Shown: positions 13,583-25,036 of the stretch, piece after piece
How the letters are laid out: each line of letters opens with the position of its first letter
Position numbering within the stretch: position 1 is the stretch's first letter
Assembly (NCBI GenBank): GCA_022592435.1
Contig: JABYQS010000015.1
Coordinates: 62,001-126,000 of the forward strand
Direction: 5' to 3'
Origin: Cerioporus squamosus
Taxonomy: Eukaryota > Basidiomycota > Agaricomycetes > Polyporales > Polyporaceae
Length of the DNA: 64,000 bases
Notes under the pieces: generated by a model
Databases searched by the model: none
What the model saw: the letters and a program-made list of their open reading frames with translations, nothing else
Told to the model about the DNA's origin: nothing
Program-made: the position numbers and the translations under genes

Positions 13583-16500
13583 ATGTCCGACAGCAAGAAA
13601 CGCAAGCTCTCATCAGACGCTCGAACAGCATATACGACATCCAATGTTCGTTCTCGCCTTCTGATCTTCACCTCTCTCCCTGACCCCGCTTCCGACAGCC
13701 GCCTTGGCTAGAATCAAACCCAGACTCAATGGCAAGCACTCAGACTGGAATTCTGTCCGCTCGGATCTTCTCCAGCTATCTACTCTCGCCGAATCTCTTT
13801 CCAAACACCGCCCGCGGGCCAAGCGAGAGGACTGGTCCCATCGGGCGGATGAGTTAGACCGCGAAGGTCAGCCCAGCCCTGCTGCTTCGCGTGCCTGGTA
13901 CCAACCATACGTCGCATGCCAGGAGTTGCCCTATGGAATGCCTCTGTTGTACAGAAAGATGTCCCAGACGATTCATATCGCTCCGTCTGCGCAGCATGTG
14001 CGTCTTCTTTTGCTACCTTTCTCCCACATGCCCATATCCGGCTTTGAACGTCAGTGAGGCTTGCCGGTTTCCGACTTATCGAGGCCGGAATGGAGCACAA
14101 ACCAGGAATAGAATGTACGTCCTCACTTTCCCCACCTTTGCCACCCCCGTAACCTCCGATATTCCCACCAGCCCTCATCCATGTGCTCCAACTCGCCAGT
14201 AAGGCCGGGGCAAGCTTGGCAGGTCAGATCATCACACCATCTCGTTCCACCGCGCCTTCATCCATGTCCTCATGCTTGCGTACGTAGACGTGGGTGATCT
14301 CGACCTTGCCGCAGGCGTCCTAGGGTCGGCAGCAAAGGTCGGACGGAGTCTTCCCTCTCATGTCACCCACTATCCGAAGTCTCTGCGCCAACTGACAAAC
14401 CGCTAAACTTAGTACGAGGACCTCCTTCGGGCCGCAGAAGATCCACAAGGTGACAATGCACAGGCCAGGGCTCGCGCCGTCGTGCTCTACTACTCCAGCC
14501 GAATGGAAGCCGTAAGCGGCGCTGATGCCATACCTCTCCGCAACTCCGCCTGACAATCGTGACAGGCATGGGGGGAAGGCAATACAGGCGTGGCTGACTT
14601 TATGCTTGAGAAAGCTACAGGTGCGTCGCCGTCATGCCAGCGGTGCGTGCGACTCGTGATGTGACGCTGCGCAGAGAGCGATCAATACCTCTCGCTTCTG
14701 ACCCCATCCGATGTGAGAGGACCTGGTATGGAGCTCGACGCTGCGGGGTGCTGATCCCTTTGGTTCAAGCGGAGGACGCTCGCCGGAAAATTGCTGGGCA
14801 TAGGTAGGGAACTTCTCAAGGCCAGCACCCAGGATGGCCCGGCCGGGAACAGCGCGAGGGATTCCGTCAAGTGGATCCAGCGCGCGTTCTCAATTATCGA
14901 GCCGCTAGAGGACGTTGTTGATACCGGAGACGGCCAACTGAGGGTAAGTCTTGTATTCTATCACTTGCTGGCGGTCACACGCACCAATGTGTCCTAGCGA
15001 TCAATTCTCAGGAGTTTGGGTGAGTCGACCTCTTTTGTTCACCGTCCCGGCGTGCCACTGAATGCCGGCACTGCACGCGCGAATAGCCCGTGCATACTTC
15101 TTGTCGTCGGCCCAAGATCCAGAGAACTTAGCTAGAGCGGAAGCGTCGTTACAAGAACTCATCGATTCCGTTGATACGTCCTTGGATCGCGTAAGTTCCC
15201 GTAACCGTTAACGCGAGTATTGTCATCTATCCGTCCCTTACCGCCGTTCCAGTCATCTGTTGAATACCAACAACTTCGATGGATGAGGGTCGCCATTCTC
15301 AAGCGACGCAAAGCGCCGCATGGCCCCCTTCTTGAAGGTAGGTTTCAGAGGGTGTAACTAGCACCGACCGCAGTCATAAAGTCGGGTACCATAGCATTTC
15401 GGTCCATCATCGATCACATGGAATTTTCGGAGGGCAACATCACGGAGTACGTGCCCTCGCGCCCTGATTATCAAACGAACCGAGCTGACATATTCGCGGA
15501 ACGTTTGGAAGTATTCTACAAGAACTGAGAACTCTCGGGCACGACCAGTTGAGCGCAGTGTTCCATGGCCTCACAATCACCGCCCGGACACCACGTGTGC
15601 TGAGTCCTTCTTTCCCAGCTCTCTGGTCACCACTATCCATCTCCATTGCTTACAGCGGGCATTCGAGGCCCAGAATAGCTCGGGCTTGGTCTATCTGGAT
15701 CGACTGCTCCTTTCTCTGATCTTTCACTGTTCCAAGGATGACGACAACGCCCGGACAATGCAACAACTGGAGAACGCCCTGGACCGTATGTGTCCCATCA
15801 CAGTTTGATGTCCGCGCGCGTTCCTCACCAGACACACACATATCGGCTAGTCCTGGACAGCAAAGACTACGAGCTGCCAAAGATCCCAACAACGGCCTGT
15901 CTGACAGTGAGCCAGCGCTGTTCACATATCATCCCGGTCTACCTGATCCTCCGACGCAGTTACTCTGGCAGTTCGGAGATCGGCACTATCACGCCAAACG
16001 CTGGTTGGTAGCCGCCGACTGGTATCTGGTCGGAACGCATCGCGTGTTTGGATCGATGTCTCAAATATCCAACCCAAAATGTCTGCGTAAGGCGGCGCTC
16101 TGCTACATTCAATGCGGCGAACACGCCCAGGCATCCGCGGTCATTCGCCGCTGTCCGCCCACGGATGCGGCGACTCACTATGTCGCGCTACTGATCGCTG
16201 CCCATCAAGGTAAGATCTGTGCTCGCGGCACCCTGTTGAGGAGCTGACGATTCCGTACGTTTAGGCCTCGAGGATGAAGGTATCATGTTGCGTCTCAGGA
16301 GCATTCCTCTGACCGACCTTCTCTCCCACAGCTGTTGCCGCGGTCCACGAGATGGTGCACGCGTCCAACTTCAACAAGAAGATGCTTCTCCTTGCCACTC
16401 GGTTGGCAAATGAATCCGGCATGAAACACTTACTATTATCAGTATTGGAAGCGCTGCTAGACGCCTCCACCCGGAGTAAGCTGGAGGTGGAAGCGGAGGC

Positions 16501-18486
16501 TATTACGTTGGTTCGCTGCATCATCAGGCTGGTTCTCAGAATGATGTCAGAACCCGGGGCCGACTTGTGAGTTAGTTTTGCTAAGTCTCTAGGCAAGGGC
16601 CGACTTATCTCATTACCCATTCCCAGAGCGCGGTTCGTTCCCATGCTTCTGCGCCATTTCACCACCGGTGCGTTTCCGTGCCATCGTTAGCCTGTTCCTG
16701 GGATCGCCACTGAGACGCCGCTCAAGCTTTGTCACTGGCAACGGCGCTCGAGTCAAAGCAAAACACCGCCGTCGGCACGAAAGACGTCTCGTGGTTATGG
16801 CGAACCGCCTACAACACCGCCGTACAGGGATGTGCGGAATGGGACAACCAGGAAGATAGCATCTCCGACCTGTTCGACATCTCGCGACAGGTAAGTCGGC
16901 GCAACGGTAACCCCACCCGCACTTCGTCCCCATCCTTCCATCTCCGCGTTCTGCGCCCGCGCCAGAGATGCTAGGAAGGGCCGGTCGCATCACGGTCGTG
17001 GACTCACATCCGGGAATTTTGGCAGTTGCTGGAGCTATACCTGCGGTTCCCCGCGGTCGAATCCGAGACAGGGCTTCACGTGTTCTTGATTAATGCCTCC
17101 TTTGCGGGCGCCGCAGGAAGAGGTAAGAATCAATCTTTATTCCCACCAACACCTGTCACATCTGCTACCGCTTCCAGTGTTCGCATCCCGTCATCGGGCG
17201 TCAAGCAACGCCGCTCGGGAGGTGAGCCGTCCACATACCGGAAGGACTTATCTGCGCTCTAAGCACGACCTCTATTTACTCCAAGTCGGACCGCCAGAAG
17301 GCGATAGCGCAGGAAATTGTCGCGTGCAAGGATCGGATCCAGAAGGTGTCTTCTACCACGGGTGCGCTCAGCGAAGAAGACGTTCGCCGCGCGCATTCGT
17401 TCCTCAACATCCTGTCCGTATTTGAGACGGAAATTGCCTGTCAGCTGAAGACTTGGAGCCGGATTCTGGAAGTGATAGAGGTAAAGCACGCCGCCGCCCC
17501 GGGCAACAGTTAAGCTCTGATGTCGCGCACTATTCTATGTTAGGAAACGGCTCGCACGCAAGATGTGGACCTCGGGACGTTCGAAGCAGTAACAGACATA
17601 CTGGTAGGCCCCTCCGTCAACTCGCGCTAGTCAGATGATACCGAACGCGCCCTCATTCGCTATCAGTGGGTCGAGAAAGACTGCCCTGTAGAAGGTACAG
17701 TAATTCCTCCCCACTTCCGCCGCAACTTCATTGAACCATGACATGGAACACGAACGCTCTTCGCTCCTCGCGGCACAGTGCTCTTCGCTGCCCTCGAGGT
17801 GAGTCCGCACTCCCCGTACCGCCGCCGCCCGATGGCAACGTGACTTCCGTCTGTCTCTCCGTGTCTCTGCTCGTCTGCCTCCTTTCGGGACCCTGTGCAT
17901 CCGCAGGCAATCCTGCATGCGAGCCTCGACCGTGCGGTGCTCTCCGTGGAGAAGTTCTCAAGGTGGCTACGGGCGATATGCACGATACTTCTGTCGCGCA
18001 ATTCTGCGGCCGATCGGACGAAGGCGATAGGTTACGTTGAGCAGGCCGTGGGCGTGCTCCAGGAGCACGCAGCAGACGACGATCCTCAGGTGCGCATGTC
18101 TGTGAAGAAGGGTGTCGTATGTCGCGCTAACTCATGTCTTCCGTGCTCTCCCCCAGGGCTACCCCATGGACGAACGGCACTGGCTCATGGGGACCGTTTA
18201 CAATACCGGCATAGAATGCTTGCAGTTCGTCGCACGCTTTGTGGCCACCGCGCCGTACTCGGGCTGCATTGACGTTCTCCTGACTCATACAGTGCGTCAT
18301 ATCTGGACGAGGCGAAGAGGTGGTTCGAGGCGGCTACGACCATCTGCCGATTTGTAGCCGACGGAGAGGCTCGTTCGGAGAAGGTGGGCACTTCACCGCG
18401 ACCTCGCCCTCTTCCCGCCCGTTCACTGTTCGGACCCTTAGATCGCAAAGACGTACACGCAACTGCTGGCACGCTACTCGCACTGA
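13583..18486 (+). CDS. SPO22/ZIP4-like meiosis protein
   Basis: Intron-dense gene (I count more than fifteen exons) encoding a TPR-type helical repeat protein. ZIP4/SPO22 proteins scaffold the synaptonemal complex and control meiotic crossover maturation. Matches to the family include GVALWN with RLAGFRLIEAG near the N-terminus (exons 13923-13997 and 14055-14114), repeated helical pairs through 14400-16570, the conserved WLWRTAYNTAVQG followed by ISDLFDISRQLLELYL (about 16780-17080), and a C-terminal HWLMGTVYNTGIECL block (about 18160-18230). That block is followed by LDEAKRWFEAATTICRF and a tail with YTQLLARYSH, stopping at TGA 18484-18486. The phases I checked join in frame, for example GAA-G with GA-GTT at 13868/13923. 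The start at 13583 is the nearest ATG upstream of the first splice; the first donor (GTTCGT) is weak. Not all borders were fixed by eye. Confidence 0.75.
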
Positions 18487-19286
18487 ACCGTCGCTCTCAA
18501 CGGCTCCTTGGCAAGTCTGTCTTTGGCTCTGCTTGTGTCCGCTAGCGCCTTGCTCTCGGTCTGTTGCTGCTCGGTCGACTGTTCTCTGTATGCGGCTGGT
18601 CTTCTCTGCGTCTATGCTGCTCCTCGTCGCTTTCTCGCCGCTACTCGATGTACCTTATAATATTGTAACACTCCTGTACGGCACGTTCCGCGCAATGGAA
18701 GCACCTCGCGTACTTACAGCGGCGAGTCGCGATATGGTGCGACTCCACGGATCCTGACCAATGGCTGCAGTCATTTCCTTGCCCGTCGACCTTGGTGCGA
18801 GTAGCGTGCAAGTGCGCCGTAGGCTCGCAACTCATCATCACGAGAGGGTTGAAGCGGCTGAAGGTCGTCTGCCTCCCGTGCATGTTGTATCGTAGTACCA
18901 CTATCTACACAAATGTTCACGACTTCATGACGTTCCCATGCACCCCGTTCACCCCAATCCACATGAGGCCGCTAACGTCAATAACCATGCTCTCATACTG
19001 CAACTGCAAAGTGACTTGACGAGACGCTCCCGTGGTCTCCACTGAAACCCTTCACATTGTCCAACATGTGCTTGTGCCGGAGAACCCTCTCGATTTCTGT
19101 CCACCAGTTTCGCGAGCAGGGCATTTGCTTTGCACCACCTTCGCCCCTAGCGCAGTGTTCCAGCAACGACGATACCTGCCATATGGAGACACACACCGAG
19201 ACGGAGCGCCCATAGCGTGCTCTGTAATCGCGTGAGCCTCTCCAGCCTGCATCTGTAGCTGCAGACCTCGTCTCGACCTGCTCACA
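18487..19286. other. intergenic, SPO22-like to cullin
   Basis: This 800-base gap lies between two plus-strand genes and should hold the 3' end of the first and the promoter of the second. No ORF with family resemblance, tRNA or repeat is visible. Confidence 0.5.
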
Positions 19287-22200
19287 ATGGGAGACGTATT
19301 CACGCTGCTCACACTCCCCCAGACTTCCAAAGCCTTCAGCAAGCTCTCCGTCCAGCCCCAAGGCCCCTCGAGCGCGACTAGCACGCGAGACACATCCCGG
19401 TCTGCCTCTCCCCCGCGCAAGATTGCCCGTCTGGACTACGCCTCTGATGCTCACTCCGCTTCCGCCTCCAGTTATCGCGCGGGAATTGCTGAGCCTGCGG
19501 ACAAGAGGGGTCCCATTGTTCTCCAGGTGGTCGGGCATCCGAGTGAGTCCTATCTCTACTGTGGAGATGGTTGCGAGATTGCTCAGCGAGAGCTGCAGTT
19601 AAGCCCGCCCCTGCGTCCGCGATCGATGCCGACTATGCCCTCGTACGCCGGAGTATCAACGCTCTCCTGAATTCGGAAAACCTGGACAAGCCTGTTCTAC
19701 CTGCGACTTACGACCGTATCTCTCGTGCATGCCGTGCTGTTGTGGCTGAAGCAGGCCGAGGAGAGGGCCTGTACGACATCGTGAAGATGGAGCTGGAGCG
19801 CTGTGTTGGTACAGTTGAGAAGAAGCTCGTGAATGCCCCGGAGAAGAGCGTAGAGTGGTTGGGTCCCTTCACCAAGAGGTGTGCGTGGTTCGAGGAGCGC
19901 GTGGTGAGTAGTATCGTGTCTCGTATGCATCCCGAAACCTGAACATGCATGGTGCAGAGCTTGCTGCAGTCTTTGCTTGCATATCTCGATACTCTCTACA
20001 TCGCGGAGAAGACCAATCTCACAAGGATCAAGTGCGCTCCTCCTATGCATCCTCACCTCGTCTCGGATGAGCTCACACAAGAATGCAGGCCACTCGCTTA
20101 TTCCATGTTTACCACAACTGTCATCAAGAGTGCCCGCGTCACGCAAGCTATCATAGACGGCCTAGGGGACTGGTTGGAATACGAAAGGACGAAGAGGTCA
20201 GTTCCGTCCCTCCAGACCCCGTGCGGCATCATGACGACTGATCACTCGCTATCGCAGAGAAGAGCATAGACTGCGGTCCTACTTACCCCAGCTCGTGCGA
20301 CACCTGCGCGCATACAATCTTTACGCAGATTTAATAGAGCTCACCTACCTCAACCTGACGCAAACCTTCTATACCAAGGAGTCCAGCGACTTGGTGGCGC
20401 GTGGAGACGTGCCGGCTGACGTGTTCTTGAACAAGGTGGACCAGCGCATTCAAGAGGAGGAGGAGCGTGCACGAGCTGTCCTGATAGAGAGTAGCATCGC
20501 GGCGGCCAAGGACACGACGCGCAGCGCCCTACTCACTGGCCGACTGCCATGGTTGGCGAAAGATGGTGAGTGAAGTCTAGTATCGGTGAGGAAGACCTTG
20601 CTCATTCCCTCGCGATGCAGCCATCAAGGCATTATTCGAAAAGCAAGATCATGAAGGGCTCAAGAAAATGTATGCCAACTTTGCGAAGGTCGGAGGACTC
20701 AAGGTGCTCCTCGCCGCATTCAAAGCATACGTGCAGGTGGGTAGCTTTCGCACATCCGCTTGGCTATCCCGCTGACTTCAGTGTTCTACTTGCAGTACAA
20801 GGTCAAGGCGATCGTCACCGACACCGAGCACGATGACGAGATGGTCGACCGTCTCCTCAAGTTCAAAGCTTTCGCTGACGGCTTGGTCGCGAATGCCTTC
20901 GTCGAGAGGGACTCCACCGCCGCCACATCGAACTCTACCCAGCCTGTCGCCTCTACATCGTCTGCGCCAATGTCTGCACCTCCACATGCTCCCGCTGCCC
21001 CGAACCGCGATTTCGCCTACGGCCTCATTGACGCGTTCCAGGCTGGCTTCAAGGCGCGACGCAACAAGCCCGCCGAGATGATCGCCAAGCACATGGACAA
21101 GGCGATGCGACGCGGCCAGAAGGGCAAGCGCGACGAGGACTTTGAGGCCGAACTCGACCAAGTCCTTGCACTGTACCGCTTCACGGACGACATGGACGTT
21201 TTTCGGACGTTCTACCAGCGTGCGCTTGCGAAGCGGCTGCTCCTTGGACGGAGTGCGAGCGATGACTTTGAGAAGGCTATTTTGAAGAAGCTTCAGGAGA
21301 GTGAGTATATTCTACTGTCAAAATCTGGCTATATCTGGCGGAATACTCATCCGTTCTCGATGTGCAGAGTACGATCCCGAGTTTGGAATGGGCGAGCACA
21401 TGTTCAAGGACCTCACGCTCTCCCGCGAGCTTATGACCGGCTTCCTGGAGGCAGAGGAGAGACGCGGCAACACCTCGAGGCTGCAGAAGATGAATGTCAT
21501 GGTGTTGCAGCGCAGCGCGTGGCCGTTCGCGGCACGCAAGAATGACATTGACCTTCCTCGCTGGGTACGTGCCGCTCGTGCCGTTCTTCCCTCTCGACAC
21601 GGACCACTTATCGTACTCGTATTATGCACAGATGCAAGATGATTTGACGACATTCTTGAACTACTACCACCAGAAGTTCCAGGGCCGGAAGCTTGATTGG
21701 GACCACGCTCTGGGGACTGCTACTTTGAAGGCGCGGTTCAATGCCGGAGAGAAGGAGCTGTCCGTCAGTCTGTATCAGGCGGTCGTCCTGCTGCTCTTCA
21801 ACGACGGCGACGCGCTTTCCTACGCAGATATCAAGGAGCAAACACGCCTCGGTAAGTCGAATTCCCATCCTCGTTCATGCGGCTCGCTCACTCAGGGTCT
21901 CGCAGACGACGCGGAGCTCCAGCGGACCCTGCAAAGCCTCGCATGCGGCAAGAAGCGCGTGCTGAGAAAGAACCCGTTAGGCAAGGACGTGCACAAGACG
22001 GACACGTTCTACTTCAACGCGGACTTCACCGACCCCCGGTACCAGGTGCACATCAACTCCATCCAAGCCAAAGAGACGGTACGCCTCGGCCACGTTCCCC
22101 TCCCTATATCCGACACGATGACTGACCTCTTTTCTCGTGCAGCCTGAGGAGACGAAGCGGACGCAGAGTTCGATCGAGCAGGATAGGAAGCACGCGCTGG

Positions 22201-22397
22201 ATGCGGCGATAGTGCGCGTCATGAAGGGCAAGAAGGAGCTCACGTATGAGCAACTGAAGACGGCGACGATCGAGGCGGTCAAGAGGCATTTCGTGCCGGA
22301 CGTCGCTATGATCAAGAAGCGGATCGAGGGTTTGGTGGAGCAGGACTACTTGCGGCGGGACGAGGAGGACATCAACAAGTACTTCTACGTCGCCTGA
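19287..22397 (+). CDS. cullin, CUL4-like
   Basis: Scaffold of a cullin-RING ubiquitin ligase. Ten exons join in phase: 19287-19542, 19587-19903, 19958-20196, 20258-20565, 20621-20736, 20796-21300, 21368-21564, 21632-21851, 21906-22078 and 22143-22397. They give 861 residues with no frameshift. The Ser/Pro-rich N-terminus (about 75 residues) is followed by helical cullin repeats. The cullin homology domain shows FRTFYQRALAKRLLLGRSAS, KYDPEFGMGEHMFKDL and the winged-helix C-terminus ending YFYVA. The NEDD8 acceptor is Lys805 in IVRVMKGKKEL, exactly 57 residues from the C-terminus as in human CUL1 Lys720. The C-terminal residues resemble CUL4 more than CUL1 or CUL3; a low-complexity insert near 20930-20995 (Ser/Thr/Ala/Pro) is unusual. 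Cullin is certain, the CUL4 class likely. Confidence 0.93.
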
Positions 22398-23625
22398 GCG
22401 CAGCTCAGTTAGGTGCGGCGGCGGCGGGCCTCGCTGTTGTGGCGTGCGTTGTTCAGTCTTGCGGTGACCGTCCCGCTGTCGCTGAATGAGGGTGTGGGCT
22501 GGTGTATGTTGTGGAATGTAAGACTACTGTACTATAGGCTGTGCACGAGTTACAGCATTTGCTGATGTCCAGACAACAGAATGTTGCGGGAGTGTTTCAA
22601 ATTTGTACCGGTGAGCATGTTGTGTTGTGACATAAATGATTTGTCGGGGGCGCGACCTGGATCCAGCGTGGTCGCGCCCGGTGTCTAGACTAGGTACCTG
22701 GATACCGCTCGTCGGAGGTGCTTTAGGTGCTTCGAAGATGCATCCGCGAGCATGGGGCGGCACTGGACTCTGCTGAGCGCACCTGGCGGTTAGCTGGGGT
22801 AAGACGCTGCCAGTAATGTAGAGGCTACGATTGGCAGGCTCGCTGGAGCAGGGAGGGCTGTCGCGGGAGGGCTGAGCATGGACCAGATAAAGGATTCCTG
22901 TACGAACGCGGAGATGTAATTGGTCGAAAGGGACCTTGATGCAGAAAGAAGAATACAATCTGGGGACGACATATTTGACTACATGCACGGACTCACCCAT
23001 TTGTTTACGACGACCTGAATTTCCAGCTTATGCAAGGCCTGAGCTACTGAGTTGGAGTAAGAATCCATCATGGGTACTTACAGCGAAGACATAAGTACCT
23101 GAAGGGGGGGTAAATAGGTGCCATCAGTATGGGCGTTTGACGGGGTCTGACCTAATTTGGAAGGGGCAGCACCACAACTCGGAAATTGTGCTCTTGGAAT
23201 ATTACTAGTCTTCTGCGTTTCAGAGTGTGGCAAAAAGTTCAGAGCTGCTGATACTGAGTTACTTATCATATTTCCCACTTCCTAGCCCCGTGGCCGTCAC
23301 TAATATATGCATTAACTACCAGTAGTGAGTAGATATGGATAAAAATAGAGGCGGATTACAATACATTACACTAGAGGGTTCGAGTACCTGTTTATTGATA
23401 TATTCAATACTATCGGCCTTTGGAACATATTTATTCATAATTGAGAAGCCTTAGAAGCGGGACCGCGGGGAGGAACCGACGGAACGCGGTCACGTGTGAT
23501 TGGAGGGAGCGCCAGGCCGAGAAAGGAATGCGGGGCGAGCCTTGTGACCCAGAACGTCGTCAATTTAGTCTCGAGTCCTCTCCCACCGCCAGACGTCCCA
23601 AGCCTCCTCTCTTTTCACTCCCATC
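22398..23625. other. intergenic with an AT-rich patch
   Basis: About 1.2 kb. The first part is the cullin 3' region. From about 23060 to 23440 the sequence becomes markedly richer in A and T than its surroundings (stretches such as ATATTCAATACTATC), then returns to GC-rich before the next gene. No gene is supported. Confidence 0.5.
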
Positions 23626-25036
23626 ATGTCTGCCGCCGTCCCTCTCTCGCCCTCGTTCGTCTCCCTTTCGACCGCGACGGCCTCCTCGTCCGACTCGGAC
23701 GATGCACCGGCCACCCCCAAGGTCCGCTTCGAGCAGGAATGTGTCCTCATCCCGGACCCAGTACCCATGTCAAGGCTGCCCCGTCTCGTCACCAAATCGT
23801 ACAGCCTTCCGCTCTGGAAACGGAGGCGAGAGCCCTCTGTGGTCTCAGAGTCTGAAGACGAGGCCCCGGAGGACCATGTAGTCTTCAAAGTATCAGTACC
23901 GAGGTGCGTTTCTCCCACCTTTGCATCATGCTGCATTCAGAACTGGCACCGACATGCTCCATCGCAACAGCATCACGACGAAAGTCCGCTCCCCTTCCCG
24001 CGACGCAGCGCACAGACCACTCGTCTCGTGTCTTGTACACGCTGACCCTTCAACCTCCGCCGTCTCTCAGGCTACCTCCCCGCCCCGCGGTCGCCCAAGA
24101 CGGGCCTCCCTTCCCGCGCCTGTACAGTCAGATGCAATCACTGTTCCCCTGCGCTCTTGCTGTCCCCAGTGCTACCACTCTATCGACGAGTGCATGAAGG
24201 AGGGCGACCATTGGGAGGTCCACTTTTCGCGCAGTGCCAGCCGACGACGTAGATCTGTCTCCGACGCACATACGCCCTCGCGCTCCCGCCACTGCGTTCG
24301 AGATGCTATGCCTGGCTTCGATGCGATCGTAGCCGTGGACGAAGTCGAGCAGCGCCGCAAGTCCACCGAGATCGACCCTCTCACCGCGCTCACCGCTGCG
24401 ATGCATACCGCAAGCGTGAGCGCGAGTTCAGCGATGGAAGAGTTCCCGCTTCGCCGCGCGCTGTCTCTTCCGGATGCAGTCTACCCAAGGTGTGGCGGGG
24501 CGCTACATGACCTTCGCCCGTGCGCTCTCTCGCCGCCCATATTGGAAGAAGATGAGCACAGGCCTTCGCCGCGCCGCACGCCCATAGCCAGCCCTCTGGG
24601 CTCGACTACGAACCTGCCGTCTACTCCCACCGTCCACACTGGCCATATCTCCGCTGTGGCGAAGTCAGCCCCTATCCCTATCCCGCCGCGGACCCCGTCA
24701 CCCGGACCGGAGAACTCTATGGTTGACATCGTCAATGGCGCCTTTGCGTCTTCCCCAATGTCTTTGACGCCCCCTGCGCCAGTGTCGGAAAAGGCGTACC
24801 CAACCTCATACTTCCCGGACGCATATCCCGGTCACGCGCGCGGTATCTCTCTGGACTCGCCTTCCTCTTCCCCGTCGTCATCGCCTCGCATCGACCACGC
24901 GCGGTCCACCTCTACATTTGACTCGCCCTCGGCGCGCAAGAGTCCCCTCAAGACGCTCCCCGCGAGCATATTCCGTGCCTCTTCGCAGGTGCTCAAAGGG
25001 ATAAGCGGGATGTCCGGTACGCCCATGAGCATGTAG
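23626..25036 (+). CDS. Ser/Pro-rich protein of unknown function
   Basis: Two exons are proposed, 23626-23889 and 24071-25036 (409 residues), with an intron of 181 nt, longer than usual here. The obvious GTGCGT donor at 23904 gives the wrong phase, so a GTATCA donor at 23890 is preferred. The N-terminus is Ser/Ala-rich with an acidic SSSDSDD patch. A short cysteine motif CCPQCYHSIDEC sits near residue 125 and could bind metal. The remainder is low-complexity with many SP/TP sites and phospho-Ser-like basic patches (RRRRSVSD, RRALSLPD), as in cytoplasmic regulatory or kinase-substrate proteins. I do not recognise a domain. Second exon firm, splice site uncertain. Confidence 0.65.
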
